A stretch of 64,000 nt of DNA from Ignavibacteriota bacterium (GTDB taxonomy: Bacteria; Bacteroidota; Ignavibacteria; Ignavibacteriales; Ignavibacteriaceae). Position 1 is the stretch's first letter, and each line of letters opens with the position of its first letter. The stretch lies in the NCBI GenBank assembly GCA_013285405.1, contig CP053446.1, positions 372,001-436,000 on the forward strand. Reading direction: 5' to 3'. The notes beneath the pieces were generated by a model, which searched no databases, was not told the DNA's origin, and saw only the letters and a list, made by a program, of their open reading frames with translations. A program made the translations under genes and the position numbers. Shown here one piece after another: positions 25,822 to 33,692 of the stretch.

Positions 25822-27993
25822 ATGGCTGAATCAACACAAACGTTAGTATTTAAACTTATTATTGATGGGAAAGAAGCACAAGCAACACTTGATCTTACCA
25901 AAGGTGAATTCGTTGAAACCGGAGTAGCTGCAACCACAGCAACCGAACAAATCAAAAAAGCATATCAGGGCTTAACTGCTGAAGCTCTAAAACAAAACCA
26001 GGTTACTGAGGGTAATGTCGAAAGTCTTACTGCGTACATTAAAACACAAAATCTTTCAGTTGATGTAATTGAAAAAACAATACAGGTTCTTGATACAGAA
26101 ACAAGAACACTTGCAGTTGACAGCGAAGCGTGGAAAAAGAAAATGGTTGCATCAACAAATCTTAAAGCTGCACTTGGTGGAATAATTCAACAGCAAACTG
26201 CATATGGTAAAGCAAATCAACAAACTTTGCCAGGTGTAAACAGTATGAGGATGGCAGTACAACAATTTGGATATGTGCTAAATGATTCACAAACCTTTTT
26301 TGTGAATGCAAGAATGGGAATGATGGGTATAGCTAACAACATACCTATGATTATTCAATTATTCCAGGCAGCAAAAAAGGAAGCCGGTGCAAATGCAAGC
26401 ATGATGAAACTACTGACAAGTTCAATTACCGGAGGTGGTGGATTAATAATTGGAATAAATGCATTGATGCTTGTGATGCAATTGCTCCCAGGTTTGTTTG
26501 ATGATACCACTGAAGCTGCTACTAAGCAAAAAGAAGAAATTGAAAAACTCAGAACGGAGTATGAAAAGCTTACACAGGCACAAATAAAGAGAAAGCAGAC
26601 TGATGTTCAAACTGAACTCTCACAAATGACTCAAGAGTTGGGGGGAAAATATGGATGGCGAAAAGAATTCTTAGATGCATTGCCACTTGGGATGGGAAAA
26701 TATCTGGCGTCCTTCAAGGAAATGAACGATGAGGAAAAGGAGAGATATGAAAATTTACTAAATCAAAATCAAGCATTGACTGAAGCTGCTGCAAAAGTTG
26801 GATATACTAAGGATTTAGAAAACCAAATCAACCAATTATTGGAAAAGCGAGAGACGATAAAGGACCCTTCTGCATTGAGAGCGTTTGATGATTGGATATT
26901 GGAACTAAAGAAAAAACAAAAAGAAGCAGGATTGGATGAAACTAATTGGGACAAAGAAAAAGACAAGCAATTTAAAACTGCATCAGAGCAATTAGAATTA
27001 TCACAATCACACGCAACAAGAATGGCTGAGATTGAAGGCAAAAGCGACAGAGATATTCTTGAGTTGAAAAAACAGCAGCTTGCTGAACAGGTAAAACTTT
27101 ATGAGAATTATGGCAAAGATGTTACTGCATTGCTTTATGAACTCGCTGAGACCGAGGCTGCACTGCAAACAGGGAAAAAAGTTAAAGTTAAATCAGCATT
27201 TGATCCGAGTGGGAAAAGCAGTAGTGCAACCGGAAATGAAAATGAAGATAGAAATAAGTTTTTAAAACAGTTCGAAGATGATCAATTAAAGGAGCTTGAG
27301 ATTGAAGAATCAATAGCTTTAAAGCGTGCAGAAACTTTTTCGAATGCAGAAGAATTAAAAACAAAAATTCAAAAGTATTATTTAACAAAGAGAACAGAAC
27401 TTGAAGAAAAGGCACAAGCTGAACAGCTTAAATTCACTTCTGATTATTTAGGACAGGCAGCTGGTTTATTCGCTAAACATACTGCTGCATATAAAGTGCT
27501 ATCTGTAGCACAAGTTCTCATAGATACTTACGCATCTGCACAATCAGCATTTAAAGCAATGGCAGGTATTCCGGTTGTTGGTCCCGCACTGGGAATAGCT
27601 GCCGCAGCAGCAGCTGTTTTAGCTGGTATTCAAAGAGCAAATGCTATTGAAGCAATAAACATAAAAGAGATTGGTGGTTTTGCTGAAGGTGGAAGATTGC
27701 CAAAAGGCAAGATGGGTTTCTTTGAAGGTTTCCATAATGAAGTAATTGCACCTGAAGAAGATTTTAAAACTTATTCTACAGAGCTTGTAAAGCATGCACT
27801 TGCTGATGCAAGGAATTATATCAGCATAAATCAATCTTTAAATACTGATTTATTCGCTGTTAAAGAAGAGATAATAGCCCTAAAAAACACTTTGATAAAT
27901 GGGGGGATTAAGTCGATCGCATATTACGACAATAGCGAGGTTAAAAAAATAAGGAGATTGGGTTCAAGTTTATACAGAAGATCTAAAGTATGA
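25822..27993 (+). CDS. Phage tail tape-measure-like protein
   Basis: 723 residues, mostly helical and coiled-coil (about 230-560: long Glu/Lys/Gln runs). Membrane-like stretches are GGGLIIGINALMLVMQLLPG (about 205-224) and GIPVVGPALGIAAAAAAVLAG (about 585-605). The C-terminal segment GGFAEGGRLPKGKMGFFEGF...EVIAPEEDF is typical of tail length tape-measure proteins. Such proteins set tail length and help DNA entry. No tail tube, baseplate or head genes accompany it, which is odd. Its start lies 30 nt after a terminator-like hairpin. A second candidate function is a large secreted coiled-coil protein, but the C-terminal motif argues for tape measure. Confidence 0.78.
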   Translation: MAESTQTLVFKLIIDGKEAQATLDLTKGEFVETGVAATTATEQIKKAYQGLTAEALKQNQVTEGNVESLTAYIKTQNLSVDVIEKTIQVLDTETRTLAVDSEAWKKKMVASTNLKAALGGIIQQQTAYGKANQQTLPGVNSMRMAVQQFGYVLNDSQTFFVNARMGMMGIANNIPMIIQLFQAAKKEAGANASMMKLLTSSITGGGGLIIGINALMLVMQLLPGLFDDTTEAATKQKEEIEKLRTEYEKLTQAQIKRKQTDVQTELSQMTQELGGKYGWRKEFLDALPLGMGKYLASFKEMNDEEKERYENLLNQNQALTEAAAKVGYTKDLENQINQLLEKRETIKDPSALRAFDDWILELKKKQKEAGLDETNWDKEKDKQFKTASEQLELSQSHATRMAEIEGKSDRDILELKKQQLAEQVKLYENYGKDVTALLYELAETEAALQTGKKVKVKSAFDPSGKSSSATGNENEDRNKFLKQFEDDQLKELEIEESIALKRAETFSNAEELKTKIQKYYLTKRTELEEKAQAEQLKFTSDYLGQAAGLFAKHTAAYKVLSVAQVLIDTYASAQSAFKAMAGIPVVGPALGIAAAAAAVLAGIQRANAIEAINIKEIGGFAEGGRLPKGKMGFFEGFHNEVIAPEEDFKTYSTELVKHALADARNYISINQSLNTDLFAVKEEIIALKNTLINGGIKSIAYYDNSEVKKIRRLGSSLYRRSKV

Positions 27994-28250
27994 TGAACTC
28001 AGAATTAGAAAAAATAATTAAAGAGATACCCGGTTACAATATTTCAATGCCATTGAATAAAATTCCATTAGAGATATTTAACCTAAAAACACAATCAGCA
28101 AAACTTGATGCTCTTGCAGCTTTTGTAATTGAATATATAGCAGAAAAAGGATACAAAGAGGAAGAAGAAGTTAGGGCTGATTTTGAGGAATTATATGCAC
28201 GTATTCTTGCAGATGAAATTGCACAATTTTTATCGGACTATGGACGATGA
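27990..28250 (+). CDS. Small acidic protein following tape measure
   Basis: 86 residues; the ATG overlaps the preceding stop by 4 nt (ATGA), so translation is coupled. Predicted helical and acidic (EEEEVRADFEELYARILADE), with no known motif. Its coupling to the tape-measure gene suggests a partner or chaperone role, inferred from position only. Confidence 0.55.
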   Translation: MMNSELEKIIKEIPGYNISMPLNKIPLEIFNLKTQSAKLDALAAFVIEYIAEKGYKEEEEVRADFEELYARILADEIAQFLSDYGR

Positions 28251-28353
28251 TTCCAAAATATGTTAAATAGTAAATTGAGCAGCTTTTCTAATTTCATCCT
28301 AAACGCTCATAGATTGCAAATTGGATGATTCCAATTAATATACGAGTAAGATA

Positions 28354-28623
28354 ATGGTAAGAAAAAATAAAGTCGCTGAAATCGAAAATCCTATCAAGAG
28401 AAAAATCCTTGAAGAGATGTCATTAAAAAAGTTTGCGAAACTCGCTGGTGTAACTCCTCCCGATCTGTCTTATTATCTTAACAAAAATAAAAAAGTTAAA
28501 GCATCAAAAAGAAAAAAGATAAAAGTAACTTTAATTAAGTTGAGATTTGTTCCTAAACCTTCAGTGAGACAATATGCAATTTGTGAACACTGTGGAAGTA
28601 AAGTTAGGATTTTAACCAAATAA
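28354..28623 (+). CDS. HTH protein with C-terminal Cys pair
   Basis: 89 residues. SLKKFAKLAGVTPPDLSYYL (about 24-43) is an XRE-type HTH; a Lys-rich stretch (KKVKASKRKKIKV) follows and the C-terminus has CEHCGSKVRI, half a zinc ribbon. A DNA-binding role is likely. Gap of 103 nt before it holds a small hairpin around ATTGGA/TCCAAT. It precedes the structured region at 28653-28777. Confidence 0.6.
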   Translation: MVRKNKVAEIENPIKRKILEEMSLKKFAKLAGVTPPDLSYYLNKNKKVKASKRKKIKVTLIKLRFVPKPSVRQYAICEHCGSKVRILTK

Positions 28624-28633
28624 TTTTTATGTT

Positions 28634-28789
28634 ATGGCTAGAATTTCTAAAAACACAAGCGGATACCGGCCCGTCAGCCGTTATTTTATTTTAAACCATT
28701 TTAATTTCCCAGGATTCCGCTTGTTCCGTAAGGCTGGCGGGTGTGCTTGTGTACACAGAAAAATCCTGGGCTTTTTTATTAATTTCTAA
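28634..28789 (+). CDS. Possible 51-residue ORF overlapping the structured RNA
   Basis: An ATG at 28634 opens a 51-codon frame running through the whole structured region to a stop at 28787-28789, 19 nt before the next gene. The product would be basic and Cys-containing. No ribosome site is visible. It is listed because it is the main competing explanation for the region; the interleaved complementary segments are better explained by RNA structure. Confidence 0.25.
   Translation: MARISKNTSGYRPVSRYFILNHFNFPGFRLFRKAGGCACVHRKILGFFINF
28653..28777 (+). ncRNA. Candidate pseudoknotted regulatory RNA/attenuator
   Basis: Three complementary pairs are interleaved: A 28655-28663 with A' 28716-28724 (9 bp); B CCCGTCAGCC 28670-28679 with B' GGCTGGCGGG 28732-28741 (10 bp, one G-U); C CCCAGGATT 28708-28716 with C' AATCCTGGG 28762-28770 (9 bp), followed by CTTTTTTATT. 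Order A-B-C-A'-B'-C' gives pseudoknots, not nested hairpins. ACACAAGC (28653-28660) can instead pair with GCTTGTGT (28745-28752), forming a nested stem with B/B'. C/C' plus the T-run is a terminator ending 30 nt before the ATG at 28808, so an attenuation switch ahead of the transposase genes is plausible. No match to a family I know. Confidence 0.6.
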
Positions 28790-28807
28790 AATCACAGGAG
28801 GATTTTT

Positions 28808-29140
28808 ATGAACAATTACTATATCAAATACGCTGACGAACTTATCAAAATTGTTGGGCTGGGAGAATGCCTTAAAGATGCACAGATTGGCCTATTAGAA
28901 GCAAATAAGGATATTGAAAACCATATCTGGTTAACCCAAGTAATCACGCATAAGCTTCGTGGTGTTATAAAAAAAATGGAGGAAGAACCGGAACAAGAAG
29001 ATGTTAAGATAACAGAGGCGAGTTATTTGGATTTGAAAAAGGCTGCTGATACAATTATCAACGAATTAAATAAACTTCAGAGGGAAAACTCTTCCCTGAA
29101 AAAAAAATTAGTTAAGTATGAAGCGAAAAACCGAAAATAA
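28808..29140 (+). CDS. Small coiled-coil protein upstream of transposase
   Basis: 110 residues with a strong ribosome site (ACAGGAGG). Helical, with a C-terminal leucine/lysine coiled coil (INELNKLQRENSSLKKKLVKY). The last 23 nt overlap the transposase start at 29118, so the genes are coupled. In Mu-like phages small proteins sit beside A and B; the function here is unknown. The gene follows the structured leader at 28653-28777. Confidence 0.6.
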   Translation: MNNYYIKYADELIKIVGLGECLKDAQIGLLEANKDIENHIWLTQVITHKLRGVIKKMEEEPEQEDVKITEASYLDLKKAADTIINELNKLQRENSSLKKKLVKYEAKNRK

Positions 29141-31088
29141 TCTTTACTCTGGCTTAATTAGTATTAAAGAGCTTGCCAAGTTAATTGACTCAGTTAACTG
29201 GCAGGCTGCTTATAATAATCTTCGTCAAAAGGTTGTACGCGGAAAATTTAAATCATACCAACTAATTGACGGAAGAGGATTTGTTAGTTTAGATGATGCT
29301 TTAGTTCCCGATTTTGTTAAGCAAAAATTTTCAAAAACAACCTCCCTTCAAATACCATTGGATCACTCGATAATACAAAAAGCAGAGTCATCAAAGGAAC
29401 TCTCCGGAGATCAACTGGATTTTGCTTTAGCAGCTGCTGAACTTGTGGGAGAATTTATAAAGTATAAGAATCAACCAATGTTTAAAGGCAAGAAAGCTGC
29501 TGCTGAAAAAATATTTTCTGATGCTTACAACAATGAATCTTTAAGTTCATACCCCAACATATTTAAAATTATTGGGAAGCGTTCATTTAAGACTCTGAGA
29601 ACCTGGGAAAACAAATATGTATCATCAGGAAAAGATTACAGAGTTTTAATCCCTCAATACAATTCAGAAAAGTCGAGCAGTATTACTCTTGATGAGCGTG
29701 AAGTGCTTACTCGTTTATTACTGCACCCTGGTAAACCCTTAATAACTGAAGCAGTAAGACAATCAATTAACTACTTCGAGATGAAAAGATTTCCTCATAT
29801 TAAAAGCGACAAGACCTATAAAAGATACCTTGAGAGTTGGATGAAAGAAAACTTTGCTGAGTATATCTTCTATACTGAAGGTGAAAAAGGTCTTGACGAT
29901 AAAGTTTTACCATACATTGAACGTGACTGGACATTGGTGGAAGTTGGTGACATCATAATTATGGATGGACACGTTAACAATTATGAAATAATTAATCCAT
30001 TCACTGGTAAACCAAAACGAATGGTAACAATGGGTGCAATTGATGGAAGAAGTCAATACCTTGTTGGGTACGACATTGCAATAACTGAAAATATTCTTTG
30101 CATTGCATCCACCCTCAGACGTGCTATACTTCAACTCGGAAAAATTCCGAAAGTAGTTTACATTGATAACGGGAAAGCATTTTCAGCAAAATATTTTCAT
30201 GGTGATGATTTAGAAAAATTAAATCCTCTATTCTCACGACTCGGGATAAAAACCATTTTCGCTAAAAAATACCATGCACAAAGTAAACCGATAGAACCTT
30301 TCTGGGGTTGGATGGCTGAGCTTGAAAGATTGATCCCAACTTATGTCGGCACGTCAATAGAAATGCAGCCACCAAGAATGAACAGAGGTGAATTCATTCA
30401 TAGAAAAATCTATGACAATGCAATGCAGAAAATAACTGTTGATATTTTTGCTGCTCACCGAGCTATGGCTTGGTGGTTAGATCAATACCATAATAGACCT
30501 AAACAATCTGGTCATTTAAAAGGATTAACACCGGCACAGGTATTTGAAGCTGGCAAAGGACAGGGAGTTGATAAAGCTAAACTCAATTACCTGATGATGG
30601 ATACCACAGTTGCAACTCTGTACCGTAAGGGAATAAGGATGTTTGGAACGTGGTATTGGAATGATTCACTTTTCGGTCAGCAAATAGATTCAGGTGATGA
30701 AATAACAGTTAAGTATGATTTGTTTGATCGTGATTCAATTCTTGTTTATGACAACAAAGGAAATTTTGTTTGTGAAGCTAAAGAGGTTAACAAAATTCAT
30801 CCGGCAGCAGATCTGCTCGGAAAACCTGAACAACAGGAAGAATTCAAAAAACAGATTGCACATAAAGAAAAACTTAAATCTGCTGTTGTTGGCTCAGCAA
30901 GAAAATTCGCAGAGGAAGAAATATTCCCTGCTGTTAAAAAGCAATTAAACGATGCTAAAATTCTTCAGTTTCCTGATTCTAATACTGATGATACAATTGA
31001 AGAAAAAGCACCAAAACAAAAAATCAAAAAGAAAAATATTTCTGATAGATGGACGCTGACAGAAGATAAAATTAAAAAAGCAAATTAA
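29118..31088 (+). CDS. Mu-type DDE transposase (MuA-like)
   Basis: 656 residues. The N-terminus (LISIKELAKLIDSVNWQAAY) resembles the MuA/HARE-type DNA-binding region, and an RNase-H-like catalytic core follows. Candidate catalytic residues are Asp283 (IIMDGHVN), Asp350 (VYIDNGKAF) and Glu393 (QSKPIEPFW), spacing D-66-D-42-E, within the range for integrase-fold transposases. A Mu-transposase C-terminal beta-barrel-like part (LYRKGIRMFGTWYW, KYDLFDRDSILVYD) and a Lys-rich tail for ATPase contact follow. It cuts and joins the element ends. It lacks the Mu end-binding repeats in identifiable form. Confidence 0.9.
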   Translation: MKRKTENNLYSGLISIKELAKLIDSVNWQAAYNNLRQKVVRGKFKSYQLIDGRGFVSLDDALVPDFVKQKFSKTTSLQIPLDHSIIQKAESSKELSGDQLDFALAAAELVGEFIKYKNQPMFKGKKAAAEKIFSDAYNNESLSSYPNIFKIIGKRSFKTLRTWENKYVSSGKDYRVLIPQYNSEKSSSITLDEREVLTRLLLHPGKPLITEAVRQSINYFEMKRFPHIKSDKTYKRYLESWMKENFAEYIFYTEGEKGLDDKVLPYIERDWTLVEVGDIIIMDGHVNNYEIINPFTGKPKRMVTMGAIDGRSQYLVGYDIAITENILCIASTLRRAILQLGKIPKVVYIDNGKAFSAKYFHGDDLEKLNPLFSRLGIKTIFAKKYHAQSKPIEPFWGWMAELERLIPTYVGTSIEMQPPRMNRGEFIHRKIYDNAMQKITVDIFAAHRAMAWWLDQYHNRPKQSGHLKGLTPAQVFEAGKGQGVDKAKLNYLMMDTTVATLYRKGIRMFGTWYWNDSLFGQQIDSGDEITVKYDLFDRDSILVYDNKGNFVCEAKEVNKIHPAADLLGKPEQQEEFKKQIAHKEKLKSAVVGSARKFAEEEIFPAVKKQLNDAKILQFPDSNTDDTIEEKAPKQKIKKKNISDRWTLTEDKIKKAN

Positions 31089-31101
31089 ACTCTTGAATGT
31101 A

Positions 31102-31524
31102 ATGAATAAAATTTTAAGCATAATAGATCGTGTAAAGAAACACAAAGCCATAGGAATTATTTTTAACCTTCCACCTGATGAGGAGGCTAAGATTGAAAAA
31201 ATACTTCTTGATGAAAACCACATTATTATCAAAGGCACAGATGCTTATAGAGGCGAGATGCTTCGATATAGACTCGGTAAAAAATTCAAAGTCAAGTATT
31301 TCCGTTTTTGTATGCTTCCTGGTTTGTTGGATAACGGAATTATATGTATAAAAGAAGCGGACAAAATTAAGCCAAGTTACTCACGTGTGTTTTATGATTT
31401 TCATCAATACAAAATTCCTTTGCTTCTTTTGATGAACAGCGATGCACAAATGAAAGATTTAAGGATGCTCAATTCTTATAAGTATGTGCTTACTATTGAA
31501 CAGAACTTTTTAACACTTAAATAG
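31102..31524 (+). CDS. Probable degenerate MuB-like pseudo-ATPase
   Basis: I start at the ATG at 31102 (140 residues); a TTG nine nt upstream is less likely. KAIGIIFNLPPDEEAKIEK (15-33) can be laid over KIGVITGVAGCGKTIAV of the downstream ATPase, but the Walker A Gly/Lys/Thr are replaced. GIICIKEADKI (79-89) parallels the Walker B RLLIIDESE, and PLLLLMNSD (106-114) parallels sensor-1-like MLLVGT. It is shorter at both ends and lacks the HTH. So it looks like a catalytically dead paralogue of MuB, encoded between transposase and ATPase. This is inferred by eye, not by alignment software. Confidence 0.45.
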   Translation: MNKILSIIDRVKKHKAIGIIFNLPPDEEAKIEKILLDENHIIIKGTDAYRGEMLRYRLGKKFKVKYFRFCMLPGLLDNGIICIKEADKIKPSYSRVFYDFHQYKIPLLLLMNSDAQMKDLRMLNSYKYVLTIEQNFLTLK

Positions 31525-31534
31525 TGAGATTAAA

Positions 31535-32485
31535 ATGAATGAACAAATAATCAGCGATTCTACAATACAACTTACAAGAGAAAGACTTAATGAATTCATT
31601 AAGCAAAATCCTCCCCTAACAAATAAAATTATTGCAACTAATACAGGACTCTCGCATGGTACAGTTTCACTATTCAGAAACAACAAATATTCTGGAAACA
31701 ACGCAGAGGTTGCGTCGTTAATTGAAAACTATCTTGATATTGAAAAATCAATCGAGACCAGGATAAGCAGAGGACATCTAAAATTTGCAATGACAACCGC
31801 AGCAAAAAGCATTTTCACAATTGCAAACTATGCTTTAACAGAAGGGAAGATCGGTGTTATAACCGGTGTAGCCGGTTGTGGTAAAACTATTGCAGTTCAA
31901 GAATATAAGAAAAAAAATCCAACCGTAATATTAATTGAAGTATCCCCGATAGTAACTCAGAAATTTTTGATTCAGCAAATAGCACAAGAGTTGAAAATAC
32001 CTTTATACACTTACAAAAATGAATCGTCTAAAATTGTTCCAAGCTTTAACCTTTTCAGTGAAATTGTTGATAAGTTGAGGGATACCAGAAGACTTTTAAT
32101 AATTGATGAGAGTGAAAATAACACTGTCTCTTGTTTGGAAGTAATAAGAAGAATACAAGATTTTACGAGTATTGGGATGTTACTTGTCGGAACGAAAAAA
32201 TTATTAGACCGCCTCCGCGGTCCGAGAAGAGAGCTACAGCAACTTTTTTCGAGAGTCGGCATTCAAAAAGATATAGACTTGCTTCAACGTAGTGATGTTA
32301 AAGCGATTTTATCAGTTAACTATTCTGAAGCATTAAAGTATGCAGATAATTTTTTGCAAGTCAGCAAGAACAACGGAAGGTTACTCGAACATCTTATTAC
32401 ATTGGTAAAGAAAACAGTCCAAGAAACAGGCGATGAACTGTCAACTGATCTAATCGACGAAGCAGCTGCTTCATTGTTAACTTAA
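31535..32485 (+). CDS. MuB-like AAA+ transposition ATPase
   Basis: 316 residues. An N-terminal HTH (NKIIATNTGLSHGTVSLF, 30-47) and an AAA+ core: Walker A GVAGCGKT (111-118), Walker B LLIIDE (187-192), a sensor-1-like LLVGT, then the Arg-rich LRGPRRELQQLFSRVG. MuB-type proteins bind DNA as ATP filaments, select targets and stimulate the transposase. It lies 447 nt past the transposase stop, after the pseudo-ATPase. Family members without an HTH are TniB/TnsC; the HTH favours MuB. Confidence 0.88.
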   Translation: MNEQIISDSTIQLTRERLNEFIKQNPPLTNKIIATNTGLSHGTVSLFRNNKYSGNNAEVASLIENYLDIEKSIETRISRGHLKFAMTTAAKSIFTIANYALTEGKIGVITGVAGCGKTIAVQEYKKKNPTVILIEVSPIVTQKFLIQQIAQELKIPLYTYKNESSKIVPSFNLFSEIVDKLRDTRRLLIIDESENNTVSCLEVIRRIQDFTSIGMLLVGTKKLLDRLRGPRRELQQLFSRVGIQKDIDLLQRSDVKAILSVNYSEALKYADNFLQVSKNNGRLLEHLITLVKKTVQETGDELSTDLIDEAAASLLT

Positions 32486-32509
32486 TAATTTAAATTTGAG
32501 GTGTCCGTT

Positions 32510-32824
32510 ATGATAGATAGTAGATTAAGAAAAAAATGTTTGAACTTATTTTTGAGCAGATACACACTTGATAACATAGTCAAACAAACCGGTGTCTCTA
32601 AAAAAACATTATATAATTGGAAGCAACAGGACAAGTGGGATGAGATAAAAGAAGTAAACCTCACTGATGCTGAAAAAATAGAAAATAGACTTTCTGGTTT
32701 AGTATTAAAAATGATTGATAAGGCGAATCAAAGTGCTGACAAACAATCACTTGCTAATCTTGAATATGCTGTTAAAATTTATGATGAGCACCAGAAGACA
32801 TCGCTCGTAAAATCAAAGAGATAA
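32510..32824 (+). CDS. HTH protein (DUF1804/terminase-small-subunit-like)
   Basis: The ATG at 32510 is preferred over the GTG at 32501: GAGG lies 8 nt before it. 104 residues: LSRYTLDNIVKQTGVSKKTL (about 14-33) plus YNWKQQDKWDEIKE is the HTH + 'W....KW..' pattern found in small terminase subunits and DUF1804 proteins of Mu-like phages. The rest is helical. No large terminase is present, so a packaging role cannot be inferred; DNA-binding regulator is as likely. Confidence 0.6.
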   Translation: MIDSRLRKKCLNLFLSRYTLDNIVKQTGVSKKTLYNWKQQDKWDEIKEVNLTDAEKIENRLSGLVLKMIDKANQSADKQSLANLEYAVKIYDEHQKTSLVKSKR

Positions 32825-32900
32825 TATTAACAGGCATTTAATAAGCTCATTGACAATTACTCTTTTTAGAATTAAGTTTGAATAAAATAGTGAACATAAA

Positions 32901-33086
32901 TTGATGAGAAAATTATCAGAAAAAGAATACCAAGAGTTGCTAGAACGTGAGCAGAAAGGCGAAAAGCTTTCCGACGAGGAAAACCTGCTGATCCTTTTAT
33001 ATCTGGGTTATTCCGAAGACATAGCACGCGAAATGCTTTTCATTGATTCAGACGAATTTAAGAATTCTGGAAACATTATAATCTGA
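32901..33086 (+). CDS. Small acidic hypothetical protein
   Basis: 61 residues, rich in Glu/Leu (LSEKEYQELLEREQKGEKLS). No domain recognised and the ribosome site is weak. It follows the HTH gene by 76 nt and is the last coding candidate before the right end. Confidence 0.42.
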   Translation: MMRKLSEKEYQELLEREQKGEKLSDEENLLILLYLGYSEDIAREMLFIDSDEFKNSGNIII

Positions 33087-33130
33087 TCCTCCTAACAAGA
33101 CTCTCAAAAAACTGCCAAACCCTTTGTGAC

Positions 33131-33152
33131 ATTTAAAGAAATTTCTTTAAAT
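33131..33152. repeat. 22-bp perfect palindrome
   Basis: Positions 33131-33152 read the same on both strands, with ATTTAAAG and CTTTAAAT as outer arms. The TTTAAA core also occurs in the left-end repeats (23755-23836). It could be a transposase or regulator site, or a cruciform-forming sequence. Confidence 0.5.
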
Positions 33153-33279
33153 CGGTGTCCGGTCATAGTTTTTCATCATTAAGTAATGATTTCTAAATAA
33201 TACTTAATGGTCTGAGAGTTGTAGAATTATCTCTGCACAACTTCTTTTGAAAATAGAATTGTGATCATACAACAACGAG

Positions 33280-33315
33280 TGGCTGTCCGGTAAAAATCTG
33301 GACAGCCATTTTTAT
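33280..33315 (+). terminator. Rho-independent terminator near right end
   Basis: TGGCTGTCC (33280-33288) pairs with GGACAGCCA (33300-33308), 9 bp, and is followed by TTTTTATTTT. It would end plus-strand transcription from the element before the host CPXCG gene. Confidence 0.8.
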
Positions 33316-33428
33316 TTTACACATGACAAATATTGATTTTCATTTTTTGTAAATGTACTGCGAGTGTTGCGTTTGATTTAAAAATTATTTTAGTTTCGGT
33401 AGGTAATAACAATTACTAAGGTGAAACT

Positions 33429-33629
33429 ATGCAAACAGATGATGTAATAAATTGGATTTGTCAGTACTGTGGTGAAGAAAACGAATTGTGGGTTGATCTG
33501 ACAATTAAGGGTAATCAGGATCTAATTGAAGATTGCGAAGTATGCTGCAGACCAAACAGAATTCTGATTAAACACGACAAGGAAGACGAAGAGTACATAT
33601 TCGTTGAGTCACGTATTACTGACGAATAA
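33429..33629 (+). CDS. CPXCG-type zinc-ribbon protein
   Basis: 66 residues with two Cys pairs: CQYCG (Cys11, Cys14) and CEVCCRPN (Cys36, Cys39), with the DLIEDCEVCCRP segment typical of the 'CPXCG motif-containing cysteine-rich protein' family (Zn_ribbon_21). The first motif has Gln in place of Pro. It is presumably zinc-binding. The start has AAGGTG 3-8 nt upstream. It is likely host DNA and marks the right limit of the element. Confidence 0.82.
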   Translation: MQTDDVINWICQYCGEENELWVDLTIKGNQDLIEDCEVCCRPNRILIKHDKEDEEYIFVESRITDE

Positions 33630-33668
33630 TACCCTCGAATTACAAAGATTAAATTGAAACTGGTTTTT

Positions 33669-33690
33669 ATTTCTGATCATGATCAGAAAT
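33669..33690. terminator. Bidirectional terminator-like palindrome
   Basis: A 22-bp perfect palindrome with arms ATTTCTGATCA/TGATCAGAAAT lies between the convergent CPXCG gene (stop 33629) and the small membrane protein (stop 33693). Short T/A runs flank it on the plus side (TGGTTTTTATTTC). Confidence 0.55.
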
Positions 33691-33692
33691 GA

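Larger units (their letters stand above)
23576..33323. mobile_element. Mu-like transposable element / prophage remnant (ends provisional)
   Basis: A block of about 14 genes, 13 on the plus strand inside an otherwise minus-strand region. It contains a DDE transposase, a MuB-like AAA+ ATPase, Mor-like regulators and a phage tape-measure protein. Together these are diagnostic of Mu-type transposable phages. Capsid, portal, terminase large subunit, lysis and other tail genes are absent, so it is a reduced element or remnant. The ends are inferred: TGTGTAA at 23576 and TTACACA at 33317-33323 are inverted, but only 7 bp match and the 5-bp flanks (AAGGA and TGACA) differ. The hard limits are the DnaE fragment (23410) and the CPXCG gene (33429). 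Confidence 0.75.
33087..33428. other. Gene-free right flank of the mobile element
   Basis: 342 bp without a convincing frame. It holds a 22-bp perfect palindrome (33131-33152), a further small hairpin ATCATTA/TAATGAT near 33176-33191, a terminator-like hairpin at 33280-33308, TTACACA at 33317-33323, and the promoter region of the CPXCG gene. The element's right end must lie here. Confidence 0.5.

Noticed and set aside
25644-28800. Diversity-generating retroelement or retron in the structured intergenic regions
   Set aside because: No reverse transcriptase or template/variable repeat pair was found in the window.
23414-32897. Direct repeat ATAGTGAACAT at 23414-23424 and 32887-32897 as a target-site duplication
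   Set aside because: Eleven bases match, but the right copy is inside the element before its last small gene, Mu-type elements make 5-bp duplications, and AT-rich DNA makes such matches likely.
23599-33131. TGTGACA at 23599 and 33125-33131 as terminal inverted repeats
   Set aside because: Both copies read in the same direction, so they cannot be paired ends.
23576-33323. CRISPR-associated transposon
   Set aside because: Transposase and ATPase are Mu-like, but there is no TniQ, Cas gene or repeat-spacer array anywhere in the window.
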